Assembly (NCBI RefSeq): GCF_027887165.1
Contig: NC_077232.1
Location: forward strand, 13,541,255-13,605,254
Source: Monodelphis domestica
Lineage: Eukaryota; Chordata; Mammalia; Didelphimorphia; Didelphidae
DNA length: 64,000 nt
Reading direction: 5' to 3'
Below the pieces are notes generated by a model that saw nothing but the letters and a program-made list of their open reading frames with translations, made no database searches and had not been told where the DNA came from. Shown here one piece after another: positions 22,821-35,328 of this stretch; position 1 is the stretch's first letter; each line of letters opens with the position of its first letter. The position numbers were made by a program, and so were the translations under genes.

Positions 22821-25800
22821 GTAAGAGAGGCAATACAGTTGTGTATTTTTAGCCAGGATGCTCTTTGTCATTCAAATAGCCAAATGGCACCATTGATACA
22901 GTTCACATTTATCAGGAAGCTCTAGGCACAGACATGAAATTAGAAATACAAAAAAGGAAAAAGTCCCCTCTCTGAAGGTACTCATTGTATTTTTCAGATG
23001 AGGTGATGTCATAATGAAGTATTTGTTTTTAGGGATAGTTTTGGGTCAAGTAAAGAATCTTCCGAACTTAAAATCCTATCCTCTCAGTTCACCTTTATAT
23101 ATTTGAATAAACCTCTGAAAATTTTAGAGAGAAGCAAGATTTTTTTCCCCTCTCACTTCATAAAACTTCCAGGATGAAGAACATTTCTTTTTATTTGGAA
23201 ATTGATTTATACGTTTCCCCCAAAAGTATGAAGCACTAGTGCATCCATTCAGTATTCTATGCTAACAAGTACCATCCATTTCTGTGTTAACAGGGATATT
23301 TAAATTTTAGCTGAGAAATTTCTTCCTCATTTAGGGCCTGTTTTGCCAAATATGTAATATATCCTTCAGTACACAAATTTTTTGCCCATCAGTTTAATGT
23401 ATTTCTAGTTAGTCTTGATCACGTGCCTGATATGCTTTTTCTAACTGGATCCTCAGAGAATATTATGATGAAAATAAAACCTCTTGGTGGTCTGGATAGT
23501 GTGAAGATGGAATTTAGCGCTCTCCTGATTGTAACCATGAAGGTACATTACTAAGTACCTTCATGGTTACAATCAGGGGATTACAATTTAATCTTCACAA
23601 TTAAGGAAGAGTTAAATAACTTCATTTTTACAATCAGGGGAGAGCTAAATGCAATCTTCACAATCCCCCCATGATCATTGGGAGACTACTCTCCCCATTT
23701 ATCTTTTAACAGAATCATCTTGTAGTCCTAAAACCTTCTAAATACTGATTTATATAAATTAGAATTAGAAAAGAGAGAAAGAAAAAGCAGTGATTTACTA
23801 GGCACATTGACAAAAAGCCAAATTAGGGGGCAGTCCCCTTTGACATAAAAGTGTACATTTACAAGAAATGTTAAATCCCCTTCTGTTCAATCAATTGTAC
23901 CCAAATCTTCATTCTGTATCTTCTTGATGCAGTGTAGGTTTCTGCAAGCATTTTTCTTTGAAGAGTTTTTTTTTTTCTGGATTCAAGGATTTAGCAAATT
24001 TCTTTTCCTGAAATTCTTTTCAAACACAATTTTAAATATTAAATTTTTATTCATAAAAATACACTACAATAGAGAGCCATCAGGGCAAGCAGACAGAATG
24101 AAGAGCTGATTCAATACTAAAACAAGATGCCTTTTACTTGCAAGCCCTAAGAGTGCCTCTATAGCAAGAAAGATGGGGATATGTGTTAGAAAAGAAAGAA
24201 ACTATGGATTTTAATCAATTCAATGATGCTTCTCTGCCACAAAGTATTCATGTTTTACTTGTTTCTCTCTTTATCCTTTGGTATTCTCACAATTTGGATT
24301 CCTGAGAAATCATGGTGATCGATCATCACTTGTTTTTAGCAGAGTTTGATGAATGGTGGTATAAAAATTAGCCTTTATTTCAAGAGTCAGGATCAGGGAA
24401 ATCATTGCATAATTCCAGAAATGTGATTCAGGATAATTCCATTCAAACCACATTGATTGAGCAGTATCATGTGATAGGCATAGTACAAGAAAAAGATAAT
24501 TTCCAAAACATAAAATGATCCCGATTACTTTCTGCAGTTCTTGTTGCCATTTCCAGTTACAGATGGGTACACCAATTAAATGATGCTCACAAGTTGCTAC
24601 TCTTTCTCTGCTCTGTAGCACTTGCTTTAACTGCCTTCATGGCCTATGGAACAAATTGGTGCCATCAGCCCATTCTGATGGGGCAGCCCCTCGTGGGCCG
24701 AGGTAGATATAGCCTATCTGGCTAATAGGTGTGAGGCTGGTCAGTTATCCTCAGCCCCATTTAGACTCTTGGCAAATAAGGATTTACTGGTGTGGAGTCA
24801 CTTTGAATGGGAGGGCTTCTAGGAGCCATGAGTGAGTGTAGGCAGACACCAAAGGTATATTGGGTCTTCAGGAAGGATTAGCACCTCCAGTATTATGGTT
24901 TGCTGAATCCTTTTTGGGTTGCTCATCCACAAATTATTCTGATATATGTAGGTATATATAAATTTATATACCCTTGAGAGGGATGGTCATGACCTTCGTG
25001 ATTACAAAAGGGAGAAATGAGAAGGCTGGTATAGGATCCACCAGCAGCTCCTATATAAAGAACCTGTTGGTGGTGACCTGAAAAGGAAATTCTTGGCTAG
25101 AGGAACGTGGATGTAAGGTAGATGAGGCAGTCAGAAGAAGAGACACAGGAATAAAGTCTCAGAGATCAGAAGTTAAAACATATGGGGAGTCGCAAGCTCC
25201 ATAATTACCTCTCTAGAAAGAGAAAGCAAGTGGAGAAATTACATGTATGTGAAACAAGAGAACATGCATGGAGCAGAGAACTCCAGAACATCACCCATGG
25301 ACCAGATGGCCAAGAGATTAATGGGAGATGTGAGGAGCAACTGTGCTGAATAAGTCAGTCAGACATGAGGAGGCCATTATAGGCCATAGCATGATTAGGA
25401 GGTTCAAGGAGCAAGAGCAAGTGCAAGTGCAGGAGAAGTAAGAGGGCGGCTCACACATGTTCCCCAGTTTTTATTGGAGACTTTAGGAATGTCAAGTAGG
25501 GGATGATAAATGAATACGTGAGAAGATATAGGTTTTAACATTGGTTGAATTGACAACGACAAAATCAAATTGGAGGAGATTAATCCAACCTGCGCTTTGT
25601 AAAGGAATATTATCAGAGCCAGGGCACTGTAGCTGGCCACTCCCAGCCCAGGAATTTGCTAGTCCTTTGGACTGTCCCTTTCTATATAATGATCACCAAG
25701 TGATCTGACCATGTGTCTGGTAAATGAATATATAGGGTACAATAACAAAACATCAACCATATTTCCAAGATGCTGACATGCCTGGTATGCTACAGCGGGA

Positions 25801-25920
25801 CAGAAAACTTGCTCTAAGCCACTGAGCCAGATGATGACATTGTCTGTCCAAATCAACTCCAGGAGTTGGGTTCAGCAGAAATGTTCAATATTTGCACTCT
25901 AAAGTTTCTGCTGCTGCTGT
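22821..25920 (+). other. V2R copy B intron 2 / downstream remnant
   Basis: Aligns in order with the sequence after exon 2 in copy E (52,061-54,110). Shared blocks include 'cttgctttaactgccttcatggcc' near 24,620, 'tggtcagttatcctcagcccc' near 24,738 and 'gctcatccacaaattattctgata' near 24,920. The matching parts contain no V2R exon 3. Bases 24,960-25,860 are noncoding and mostly lack a counterpart in E. A fold-back at 23,524-23,577 is listed separately. Confidence 0.6.
23524..23577. repeat. Perfect 23-bp fold-back
   Basis: The arm 'cctgattgtaaccatgaagg' plus 'tac' (23,524-23,546) is followed by an 8-base loop and its exact reverse complement at 23,555-23,577. The neighbouring 23,580-23,670 resembles the end of the LTR at 6,886-7,581 ('aggggagagctaaatgcaatct'). 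It may be a snap-back product of LTR-derived DNA. Confidence 0.8.
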
Positions 25921-25924
25921 TGTG

Positions 25925-26185
25925 TTGTTGCTCCATCCTTTCAGATGTTGTTCCTGCCCAATTTGGGATTTTTCTAGGCAAAGGCCCTCGAGTAGTTTTC
26001 AATTTCCTTCTCGAATTCATGTTTCATATACAGAAACTTAGGCAAATAGTGATGAGTGACTTTCTTAGGAGAACACAGCTAATAAGTACCTGAGACCAGA
26101 TTTGAACTCACAAAGATTTGTTTTCCTGCCTCAAAGTCCAGCACACTATTTTTGATGCCACCAAGATGCCTCAATCATGGATGTA
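25925..26185 (-). mobile_element. SINE shared by copies B and E
   Basis: Contains 'cttaggcaaatagtgatgagtgac...acacagctaataag' and 'agaccagatttgaactca', the body of a marsupial CORE-type SINE. The same element lies at the matching place downstream of E (54,120-54,350), so it entered before B and E were duplicated. Confidence 0.6.
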
Positions 26186-26250
26186 AAGCAAAAATAGAGG
26201 CCATCAAGGATTTCTGAGGAAGGACCAGAGTTGGATAAAAACTCTGACCC

Positions 26251-26458
26251 TAGGGGGCTGCTGGATAGCTCAGTGGATTGAGAGTCAGGACGGGAGTTCC
26301 TAGGTTCAAATCTGGCCTCAGACACTTCTCAACTGTGTGACCCTGGACTGGTCATTTAACCCCCATTGCCCAGCCCTTACCACTCTTCTGCCTTGGAACC
26401 AATACATAGTATTGATTCCAAGATGGAAGGTAAGGCGTTAAGAAAAATAAAAAAAAAT
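26251..26458 (+). mobile_element. tRNA-type SINE with target duplication
   Basis: Plus-strand SINE: 'agctcagtggattgagagtcagg' (tRNA-like box A region), 'ggttcaaatctggcctcag' (box B), then 'gtgtgaccctgg' and an A-rich tail. It is flanked by 'tctgaccc' at 26,243-26,250 and 26,459-26,466. It is absent from copy E, so it entered after the duplication. Confidence 0.85.
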
Positions 26459-26466
26459 TCTGACCC

Positions 26467-26829
26467 AAAAATAACAAATCTTAAGAGAATTCTAAAAGGA
26501 GGAAAGAAGAAGAATCAGAAGCAAATCAGTAAATTATTTGGGAAATTAAAGAGAGTATATTCAGAGGCAGAGGGGCATATGGGATTTTCTGGAAGAATAA
26601 TTACCTCTGCTATAAGGGCTTGCTAAGCTCTTTTGAGGAATGTTGATCCAGCTTTCCTGGCTCGCCTTCTCCCAGTTCTCCTGTGTGATTGTCAAAAGTA
26701 ATATGCACTGTGCTCATATCCGGTCTCAGGAGACAGGTTAAAAAACGTTGAGGTTAATTGAACAATCAGTGAGTTATAAGTGTGTCTACTCCTAGCATAT
26801 AGGCAATAAAGAATACTAAATACTTAATC
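26467..26829. other. No recognisable feature
   Basis: AT-rich sequence after the SINE. I see no gene, RNA or known repeat here. Confidence 0.4.
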
Positions 26830-27480
26830 ACCAATTAATTCTACATATACTTAAAAATCTTTATTATTCAATTTTTCGTCTATGTTTTCTTTTTCAAACT
26901 GGTAATTGAAAGATTATATTACTCAGAATGATTTAATCATACAGTTACTATTAAGACTCTTCTCTGTATGCTATTAGTGTATACAGATTTCTCTTGGTTT
27001 TGCTAATTTTACTCTACATTGCTTCACACAAGGCATTTTTTCTCCCTAAAATCAACTTGCTTTTCTTTTCTTACTCATACTGATGTATTTCATCATAAAG
27101 TTATACTAAAATCTATTCAGTCAGGCTCCAATTGATGGACATACCATCAGTCGCAATTCTTTGCCTCCAGAAAGGGAATCTCTAGGAATATTTTAGGAAA
27201 ATAATTTTCATTTACCTTTTTCCTATTTACCTTGGGAAAGAAATCTAAATGTGGTATTGTTTGGTCAAATGGTATACACAGTTTCCTAACATATAAGACA
27301 GGATTCCAAATTTCTTTTGAAAATGGTTGGATTAGAACACATTTACCCCAACAATCCACTAGTGTGCCAATTTTTGAAAATTATTAGCAGTATTTGTATT
27401 TTCCTATTCTCTCATATGAGTCAGGTTGATAGTTGTGAGATGGCAAGTACTCTATCAATAAGAGAAAGTATACTTTCCTA
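26830..27480 (-). mobile_element. Old L1 ORF2 C-terminal fragment
   Basis: The minus-strand open frame at 27,147-27,359 reads CWGKCVLIQPFSKEIWN followed by an IPF..TIPHLDFFPK segment. It matches the cysteine-rich C-terminus of L1 ORF2 at 60,700-60,800 (CWWSCELIQPFWRAIWN). It is strongly diverged and broken. Confidence 0.7.
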
Positions 27481-28000
27481 GTGAATGGTACTCAGGACAA
27501 AGAATTTGCTTTGAAACTGGGGTGACAACATAGGAACATTTCCTAGTTGCACTTCTGATCATGACATTACCATGATTGTAGGCAACATTTTCCAATTTTA
27601 ATCATAGGTACCAACCTAAAAATAACTTATGAGATTACATGTCATAGGATGAGGAAGTACCATTCATTTAGCTTCTCCCTTTCTCACTGAATATGATGAA
27701 GATGTCAGAATGAGACTATATTTTTCCAGACACCTGACCATACTGGGTTCAACTTATAAGGGGGTCAGTTTGGCAATCTGTATCAAGATATCCTTGCTGA
27801 TTGGGTCACTTTAGATTGATTAAATCACTGTTCACAAGCTATTTTAATTCATTCTACAAAAATTCATGATGAAGTTTAGGATAATGTCAAACATTCCCTT
27901 ATTGCCGGGAGAAATCTGGTGACTTGAGATCTAATGCTGGAACAAGTATTGGGTTAGAGACTAGGAATTTGGATACTTAATGAATTGTGGAGTGGAGGAG
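27481..28000. other. Junction region at the 3' edge of copy C
   Basis: Noncoding sequence in which V2R intron homology on the minus strand fades out. The inversion or rearrangement breakpoint that placed copy C next to copy B lies in or near this stretch. No exon 2 is found here. Confidence 0.4.
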
Positions 28001-29790
28001 AGTTAATCTCCTTCAGTTCTTACTAGTAGGGTAGGGATGATGTGTAATGCCAACTGTGACATCAGATTTCAGTGGGAGGAAGTTACCATCTTACATCCCT
28101 AAATGAATTAAAAAAAAGTGAATTTTCCTTCTAGACCCAGCTCTGGGGCCATTAGCTCCTCCTTGTGATCCTGATATGAAAGATTTCTTGGCCATCTGAA
28201 AATAGGTTGGATTGCTCTCTTGTACTTCACCAAGCCCTTAGAAAAGGTGGGACTTTTGAGTTATTGCATTTGGGGGACACATTGATGGAAAAGATGGGGC
28301 TCCTTCCCATTATATGCAGAAGAGTAGTCAGTAACTAACTTTGAAAATTTTAAGAAAGGGAATCCTGAGAGTTATTAGTTTTAAGAAATACTGTAGTCAT
28401 AACAAAACCTAATGAGAATGCTGAAATACTTTCTCCATCCTCAGAGTTGTATGTTCAGAATAAAAAGAAGATGAAGGAATTCTGGCAAAAAAGAAGACAA
28501 TTATAAACCAAGGCAAGGACTAAAAAAAAGGTACAACTGGGACGGAAGGATTTGAGGAGCCATAATATCTTTTCCTATATAATGGAGAAGAATTAATTGA
28601 GAGGAAGGAAAATAGTTGTGAGAGATTTTGCATGCCCAGGCTTTAGTAAAATTCCACTTGCTGACCATGCAGGAGGAATAAGAAATATCATGCAGTTAAC
28701 CCAACTCAGGTTGGATATATCCTAGAAGACAGCATGATGCCATTTTCTTGGAGGATATTGTGATGACCATCTGATGGCAATTCTCAAATCAGATTACATC
28801 ACTATTTTCTCTCCTAAACCTAAACATCAGAAGTTTGAAAAAGAGTATTAAAGAAAAATAGGGAAATCAGAGCAATGCAATTGTGGTTTATAAAAAGAAA
28901 TGAGGGGATTTTATATGTACTCAATCTCTAAAGGTTCCAAGAGAACAATCTTATGCAAAAGGGGAACAATTGAACCAAAAAATCATCTCCGATATAGCTT
29001 ATTTTGCAATATTCTTAATTGACAGTTTTTTCAGGCATCTAAATACTTGTGGTCATTTAAAGCTTAATATTATTTGATATTTTATTTATCTTTTGCTGTT
29101 ATATTATAATGATAAAACTCCATAGAAAGTCAATTCCACCAAGTTCACCTAAACCCCATAACAGCTCGTAGGGAAAGATAAACATTTTGTAGTTTTCCAT
29201 CACTAAATCTCTTTCAGACAGATGAGGTGTGAAGGTTTTGGTTGGATAAATCTGTAGAGTGATTGTTGAATTCTGAATTAGTTCTCTTTTCTGATGCCTT
29301 AGTAAGCCAATGATAGATCCTTCTTTCAGTCTGTTACATCAGATTCAGAGACTTCCCCTGGCAAATTTTATCCAAACAGATCATTATAAGTAAGTGATCC
29401 CCAAAACGTCTTCATCTTTATGTTTCTGATAAGAAATCTGACTTTCTATATTTGGGACTAGCAGCCTTTTCTTCCCTCCCTGCTATGTCTCCTCAATCAT
29501 TGTCCTCAATGAGTTGCTTCCATCCATGGTGATGCATTTCTCGCTATCTATGTTACCACATACCGTGTATACATACTTTCTATCTGGCTGCTTGTTGCAC
29601 AATACACTATATAAAAGCCTATGATTTTACCAGTTTCCTCAATATCATTTTCCTTATAACATCAAACCAAAATCTTTTCTTTACTCAATGCTGTGAGGGC
29701 ACAAAAAACCCAATTCTACCAGAAAGACCAGGTAGTCAGGAATATCAATGACATTTCACCAATGAGAAAAATAATACTGTAATAACAACC
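28001..29790 (-). other. Intron 1 of inverted V2R copy C
   Basis: On the minus strand it aligns with intron 1 of B and D, for example 'cttcaccaagcccttagaaaaggtggg' near 28,227, the reverse complement of a block at 20,490-20,515. It runs only through roughly the first half of the intron and then ends. No exon 2 or acceptor is present. Confidence 0.6.
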
Positions 29791-30036
29791 TGTCCTGTTT
29801 CTGGAGCTTTCCATAGTGGAAGTTGTTTGAAAAATAACTTGTCAATATGCAATTCACACTTCAGATACATACAGAGGAAGGCCTCTATAACTGTCTCCTT
29901 CCTTTCTATACGTGGGCCTGTAATCTCTTTCTAAGCAACAAGGAGGTTCTCCCATCTGATATTCAGGAAAAGAAAACTGAAAAAGCAGGATCACAAGTAA
30001 TTTAAATAAAAATGGCCCCAATTTGCCAAAATCCAT
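29791..30036 (-). pseudogene. V2R copy C, exon 1 (inverted, frameshift)
   Basis: Minus-strand V2R exon 1. The ATG at 30,036-30,034 (in 'gccatgga') starts a signal peptide (MDFGKLGPFLFKLLVILLFQ), then EYQMGEPPCCLERDYRPTYRKEGD. A 2-base deletion after GGAGAC (near 29,892) shifts the frame and gives a stop at 29,854. The donor seen in the other copies (GTAAGT) is damaged: 'gtaa' is missing before 'gttgttatt'. With no exon 2, this is a dead fragment. Confidence 0.8.
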
Positions 30037-31250
30037 GGCCAAATTCCAAAATCTATGAAGTGTCTAAGAGTAGAGAAATCGAATAGGATTGCGGATATGT
30101 TTTCAAGAATTTATCGGCACATTTTCTGTTTCTAAAGGTTTTGATTTTTTAATAATTTTTTAAACTGTTCTATTTTGAACAGTCCCTCAAATTAGGGAAA
30201 TCCTAATATGAGATACGACACAGGCCTCTGTTTTGGTTAAACAGAAAAGATAGCCAAATAGTGTATATTTATCGGACTTTTTACCTTCTGGATATTATTC
30301 CTTTTGTTCCCTATGGATAGGGAGTGAAAATGGTCTCAGCTTTATGTCTCTGGAGTGTTAGTCAAAAAAACACGTTGACCAGAGTCAGAAAGTGAGATCA
30401 TTGGGGACCGTCCTGACCTGCAACTCTTCACCTGCATCCTCCTTCCTGAGTTAAAAAAAGTGATAAAATAAGTTTGGTCACCTGCTTCCTTGTTTCAGTC
30501 CCTGCAGTATTAGCAGCTTCCCTGGGGTTTGAGATGTCCAAAGTGCTGTCCTATCTGTCTTAATTGTGTGCTTAAGGACTTCTGGAGTGATACTTCCATT
30601 CTCACCAAACTAATTCTCTGCAATGACTCAATATTTTCAGATATTACATCAGGCAGATTCTAGCTTTAGATGAAAAGTCAGGAAGAGAGAGTGATAGTTT
30701 CCATGACATGGACCAATGTTCCTAGACAGTGTTGAATCTAGCCTTGAATACATTAACCACAAAGCTTTGGCCTGTGAAAGTATACACTAAATCAACCCTG
30801 AATTAATATATGCATAATAGTAATAAAAAGAATTTCAACAATTGATGATACCCTCACCATCATTTTTTCTGCCAGAGATTTTGATAATCCAGATATACTT
30901 GCCCATTCTGGAAGACACTATTCTCAGTCTTCCCATTAGTTTCTTATTGTGGGATTACCACGTAACCTTGAGAAATCCCTGATTTCTCTGTACAGGCAAA
31001 TGTAACCACAGAGTATGCTATCACTTCATCTTTTATTTCTACAGATATCATGTGATCCAGTCTACTTGTGTTTTTTTTTTTACCTGCATATAAGGAATAC
31101 AGAACTCTATACTAGTTTCCTTTATATGGCCCTTAGTATTAGAAACCCCATTATGTAATTATTAATTAATATTAAAACTATTTATTTTTAAGATATCAGT
31201 CTTTTCATTAAAGAATTAGAGTTTTCTTTGTAATGTTCTATCAACTCATT
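30037..31250 (-). promoter_or_regulatory. Upstream region of inverted copy C
   Basis: On the minus strand this aligns with the upstream regions of A, B, D and E without large insertions. Shared blocks include rc of 'ctgatttctctgtacagg' and 'ttccagaatgggcaagtatatctgg' near 30,900. It includes the TATA-like GATAAATATA at 30,264-30,273, 228-237 bp from the start codon. It is the cleanest uninterrupted copy of the promoter region in the window. Confidence 0.65.
30264..30273 (-). promoter_or_regulatory. TATA-like block of V2R copy C
   Basis: Reverse complement reads GATAAATATA, preceded by the conserved 'ataatatccagaaggtaaaa' block. The position matches B and E. Confidence 0.45.
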
Positions 31251-32085
31251 GCTGTGACACCTCCTGAATTATCTACATGAGAACAATTTAATTCTTAGAC
31301 CATGATTACCTTCAGTTACATTGACACATGACCAACCCCCAGCCTTTCATCTATATTAACTATGTGGCCGTGAACAAGTCCTATAACCTTGCAGGCAGCC
31401 CCCAGGCACATCCTACAATGACAATTTACAAGTGAATTGCCGAACTGCATCTGGGTGGGCTTCATCCAAACTATGACACAAAATGTGTGGTGAAGAATAA
31501 ATGCTGGCTGACTTCTTGTTCTCAAAGCAAGATTAGAAGAGGACATAATGACTTGACTATAGTCTGTAGTAGAGTATGGCAAAATTTAAGCACCTGAGTT
31601 CAAATATGGACATATGGACAAAATTCCATCTTCGACAAGATTTTTAGAGAATTTGGGCTACTTTCTTTTCCATTTTAAATAAAAGAAAATATTCATTTAT
31701 GAAGTTAAAGCTGAGAAGTGGAGCCTACATGGCAGAGTATATGCAAGGAAACCTCAAACCTCTCTGGCTTTATTCTCCAAATAAATTTGAAATGGACCTT
31801 AAGAAGAATTCTGGTGGAGTAGAATCAACATGGTAACAGAGTAAAAGAACTTTTTTTTTGTAGAAAAGATCTGGGAATATAGACAGAGAGGGTGAATATA
31901 CCCTATTGAGGAAGGGAGAGGGGGGTCATTAAGGCACCAGTGGCTACCCTGTGAAAAGTTACCTACACATATAGCTTGGCTGGATATAAGCATGGTCAGG
32001 CCTACTTCACAGTAGCTCCAGTTGCAACCTTGGGAGTTATCCTCCTGGGGGGAATTGAATGAGGCATTGAAGGCAATGGCTTCGT
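31251..32085. other. Spacer between head-to-head copies C and D
   Basis: Bases 31,290-31,600 include a weak SINE-like stretch ('ctatgtggccgtgaacaagtc'). Bases 31,690-32,085 look like leader sequence of an L1 or ERV ('aagctgagaagtggagcctacatgg') but are not firmly assigned. No gene is seen. Confidence 0.35.
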
Positions 32086-32245
32086 CATCTGGTGGTCAGG
32101 AATCAAGGCAAAGTCAGCAGCTGGCAGTGAGGTTTGGTGAGGTTCGGTTTAACTACCACTGAGGTAATTTCATGTTTTGTTGGATAGGTTTCTACCCAAC
32201 CTGAAAAAGTGTCTATCAGGACTAAAAGACACCTGTACCCATATG
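32086..32245 (-). mobile_element. ERV integrase-region fragment
   Basis: About 125 bp (32,119-32,243) is nearly identical to 36,700-36,830 of the provirus in copy D, including 'catgttttgttggatagg' and 'acccaacctgaaaa.gtgtctatc'. On the minus strand it encodes part of the integrase core. It also shares the sequence across the unusual integrase-to-env deletion joint of that provirus. Confidence 0.75.
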
Positions 32246-34210
32246 TCTATACTTCTAATATCTCACATTTTCTTCTATTTATTAATCTTTTGGTTTTGTA
32301 TTATTGTCTCTTGGTGCCTTATGGAGCCATTAACTTCCCCCTTGTTCAATTCTAACTTTTAAGGATTTTTTTCAACTAAGCTTTTGTATCTCCTTTTCCA
32401 TCTGGCCAATTCTACTTCTAAAGGAGTTGTTTTCTTCACCTGTTCACTTTCAGGAAGATGTATCAGCTCTCCTCTCTGTCCTGGACCTGTGTCTAATTCT
32501 CTTGTTCCCTTTCAACTGCAAACACTCTTCATCATCCTGGAACTAGGATCCACAACTGGATATTTGCAATGAAATTCCCAAACAGTCCATAGGTTTTTCC
32601 CTGGCATTAGCATAGTGCTCTTCTATAATCTCTTTGTGAGTAGTTTCTTAATTCTTTTACTATCTCTGAGCTATAATCTCCCCAAATCACTGCTGCTATT
32701 GTCATAGCTACCTCTCAGGCCCACAGCTGCCACAATCTGGGCCATCCCCTGACCCAGGATTTCAGACTTCTTCCCACCTCCTAACTTGTTTTGGGCTGGA
32801 AAATTTCTTAGACTGACTTTTTTGTTTGTTTGTTTGTTTGTTTGTGCCAATCAAAAATTTAATTTGAAGTATTATTTTAAAGTTGTTATTTTTTTTTAAC
32901 GGGGAGAGGTATTGGGAGAGCTTGGCTATAATGATTCTTTTATCTCTCATTCTGACTGGAAAAAAGGCCACTTTTTTGACTTCTGTAAATATAGTATCTA
33001 GAATCTGTCTTAATCATATTTTTAGATGCTTAAGTCTTCTCTCATTAGTGTTTTACAGTTTAGTTGTTTTGAAATATCTTCTATTTTTTCTAATTTTATA
33101 CTTTTTTGATTTTATTTTTGTATATCTACTTTTTTCATGAAGTCATTACGTTTTGGGGGGCATCTAAATTTTTAAGGAGTTTTATTCCTTGATTAAAATT
33201 TTATACTTGTTCTCATATGAAAATTCTCTTTCATTTTTTCCTTTGTTCATATTTATTTCTGCAGTTCTCTCACCATAAATTTCATTCAATTTTAAAATCA
33301 TTTTAACTCCTTAAAATTTTTCTTGCTCTTTCTCTCTGTGAAGTTTTAGTTGAATTTCTGCTCAAGCTCTGTTTTTCTTTGAGGTTTCCTTGAAGTTGTT
33401 TTTAAGTCTCCTTCTAATGTCTTATTATTTCTTTCATGATCCATGCTTTTTCTAATGGTATTCTCACTTTCACTACTCATTCCTCTCTTAGGGAAGGAAT
33501 TTCTGGGTTGATTTTGAGTCCTTTTGAATCTTTCTCCTTTCTTTTTAGGGTCTTTGGTATAGTTTATTTTAGAATCTCAGAAAAATGCAGGGTGGAGTTC
33601 TACAGGTTTCTAATATTCCCCCAGTGGTCTGATCTGGGCCCAAATCTGTTCATTGCTCTCCTGGCCAGAGCTATGCAAGTTTCTGAATTGGGTTTGGTTC
33701 TGAATACCAAACTTGTGGGTTTGCCAGGAGACTGCTGCTGGATACAGATGGTGCATACCAGCGAATACTCAATAGATTTAGTATACAAGAAGTTCAAGGA
33801 AACCTTTGACTTCACACATTCTAGTTTCCACTTTCTAGTCCTCAGATTAGTTTGGGGTCTGGAAATGAGAACCTGCTCTTTCTCTGAGCTCAGAGCTCTA
33901 TAGTTACTTCTTGTTTTAGAGCTTGAGCACTACTGAGGACTGTTATTTAAAAAAAAAACAATCTTGGAGGCTTATATTTAAAAGCATTTGTTAGTAAAGA
34001 GAAAGAAAGAGAGAAACAACGTATCCAGCCTTTCTAACTGAAGGTAGAAATCTGATCCTGGATTGTAGCCTCTGCACTTCCTTCCATGTTGCCACTTTCC
34101 AGAGATAAGTGATAAGATAAAAAGCTCCAGGATGGTTAGAGAGTCAGAACAGCCAGAGAGCTAGGAGCAAAAAGAGGGACTCCATTTCCTTCACTGATTT
34201 TCCTGCTAAG
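32246..34210 (-). mobile_element. Old L1 material with (TTTG)n
   Basis: Contains L1 ORF1-side and leader-like sequence on the minus strand: 'ggccaattctacttctaaagg' near 32,404 is like 3,040-3,060, and T-rich tracts follow. A (TTTG)7 microsatellite lies at 32,817-32,846. The 155-codon open frame at 33,436 has no family features and is probably chance. Assignment of 33,430-34,210 is weak. Confidence 0.45.
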
Positions 34211-34329
34211 GTTTAAGGTAGAGAACTCTACCCTCCTTGCCCTTGTTTCCAGCTTCATTCCTTTATCAGTTCCCACACCAATGCTTCCTGTAGAATGGCC
34301 AGTGGTGACGCCCCAGTGTCAGGATCCAT

Positions 34330-35317
34330 AGGCCATTCTGTTTACCTTGTTGATAGAGACCCCCTTTTTTTAATCTCCTTAGCTGCCCTGGGCTGGCAAA
34401 TGGTCTGACTCTGGTTTACTCATGGTTTCATGATTAGGACAAGGTTTGCTCTATTTTCCAAACTTTTAAGGGAATAATTGTTGTCTCTGGGCTGAAATTG
34501 TTGCTGCCATTTTCCCATTTAGCTGTCTCCTCTCCTTATTCAAAAGCATTTTCCCTATGTTCAGGTGAACCCTGTAATTTGTAGAACTGTTGTATTGTTT
34601 GAGTACAGAGTTTGGTGAGCGAGGATGTAAAATGAACTCCTCTGGACACCTGGCTTTTATGCAGACGATGAGGTCAGAGTGGCTTTTACATTTTAAAAGA
34701 ATATGATTTTTTATTACAATGAATGAAGAATAATTGCTTCAAATGCCATAAAAAAGTAGGACAAAAGATCAGATTTTGGTCCATCAGTCCAAATTTGAAG
34801 TCATGTGCTAATATTTTGGCAGCCTGTACTTTAGAGTGAATTATTTTATCCTCTCCAAATCTTGCCCTTGAGAATGAGGAGGCAGCCAGCACTTATTAAT
34901 CACCTATTATGTGCAAGGCACTGTGCTAGGCACTGTGGATATAATGACAGGCTGCACTCCAATTTGCCTGTACCTAATCCCGGACTTAGCATGAAATGGG
35001 TCCCAAGTAGTTAGTTCATGCAGGGTGACAACAATGAGTTGATATAACATTACAAAGCAAACCCCTTAATTAAAAGGGTGAAATTTTACAAAGAAACTTT
35101 TTTAATAGGTGTTACCAGGTGGGAGTTTGTTATAATGAAGGCCTTAGAAGGGGAAATCAGGGTGGAGATCATCATTCCTGCAGTGTATGGGTAAAATATA
35201 GGGAGGCTGAATCACACCATAAATGTAGCAGTAGGTGAGAAAGTCTTAGTGTGCTCTACTCTTACATTTGTGATTTTTGTGATTTTGTGAATTTGTGATT
35301 TTGGGGGAAATTAGAAA
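34330..35317 (+). promoter_or_regulatory. Distal upstream region of V2R copy D
   Basis: Aligns with 60-360 and 4,870-5,440 of copy A, here without the L1 block that splits A. The region 'ttattatgtgcaaggcactgtgctagg' at 34,903 resembles an old SINE or L2 scrap shared with A near 5,050. The upstream sequence continues after the provirus at 41,933. Confidence 0.65.
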
Positions 35318-35328
35318 CTTCCAAGACA

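Noticed and set aside
33436..33903. 155-codon open frame on the plus strand
   Set aside because: It lies in L1- or repeat-derived sequence, shows no domain or family motif, and has a shadow frame on the other strand.
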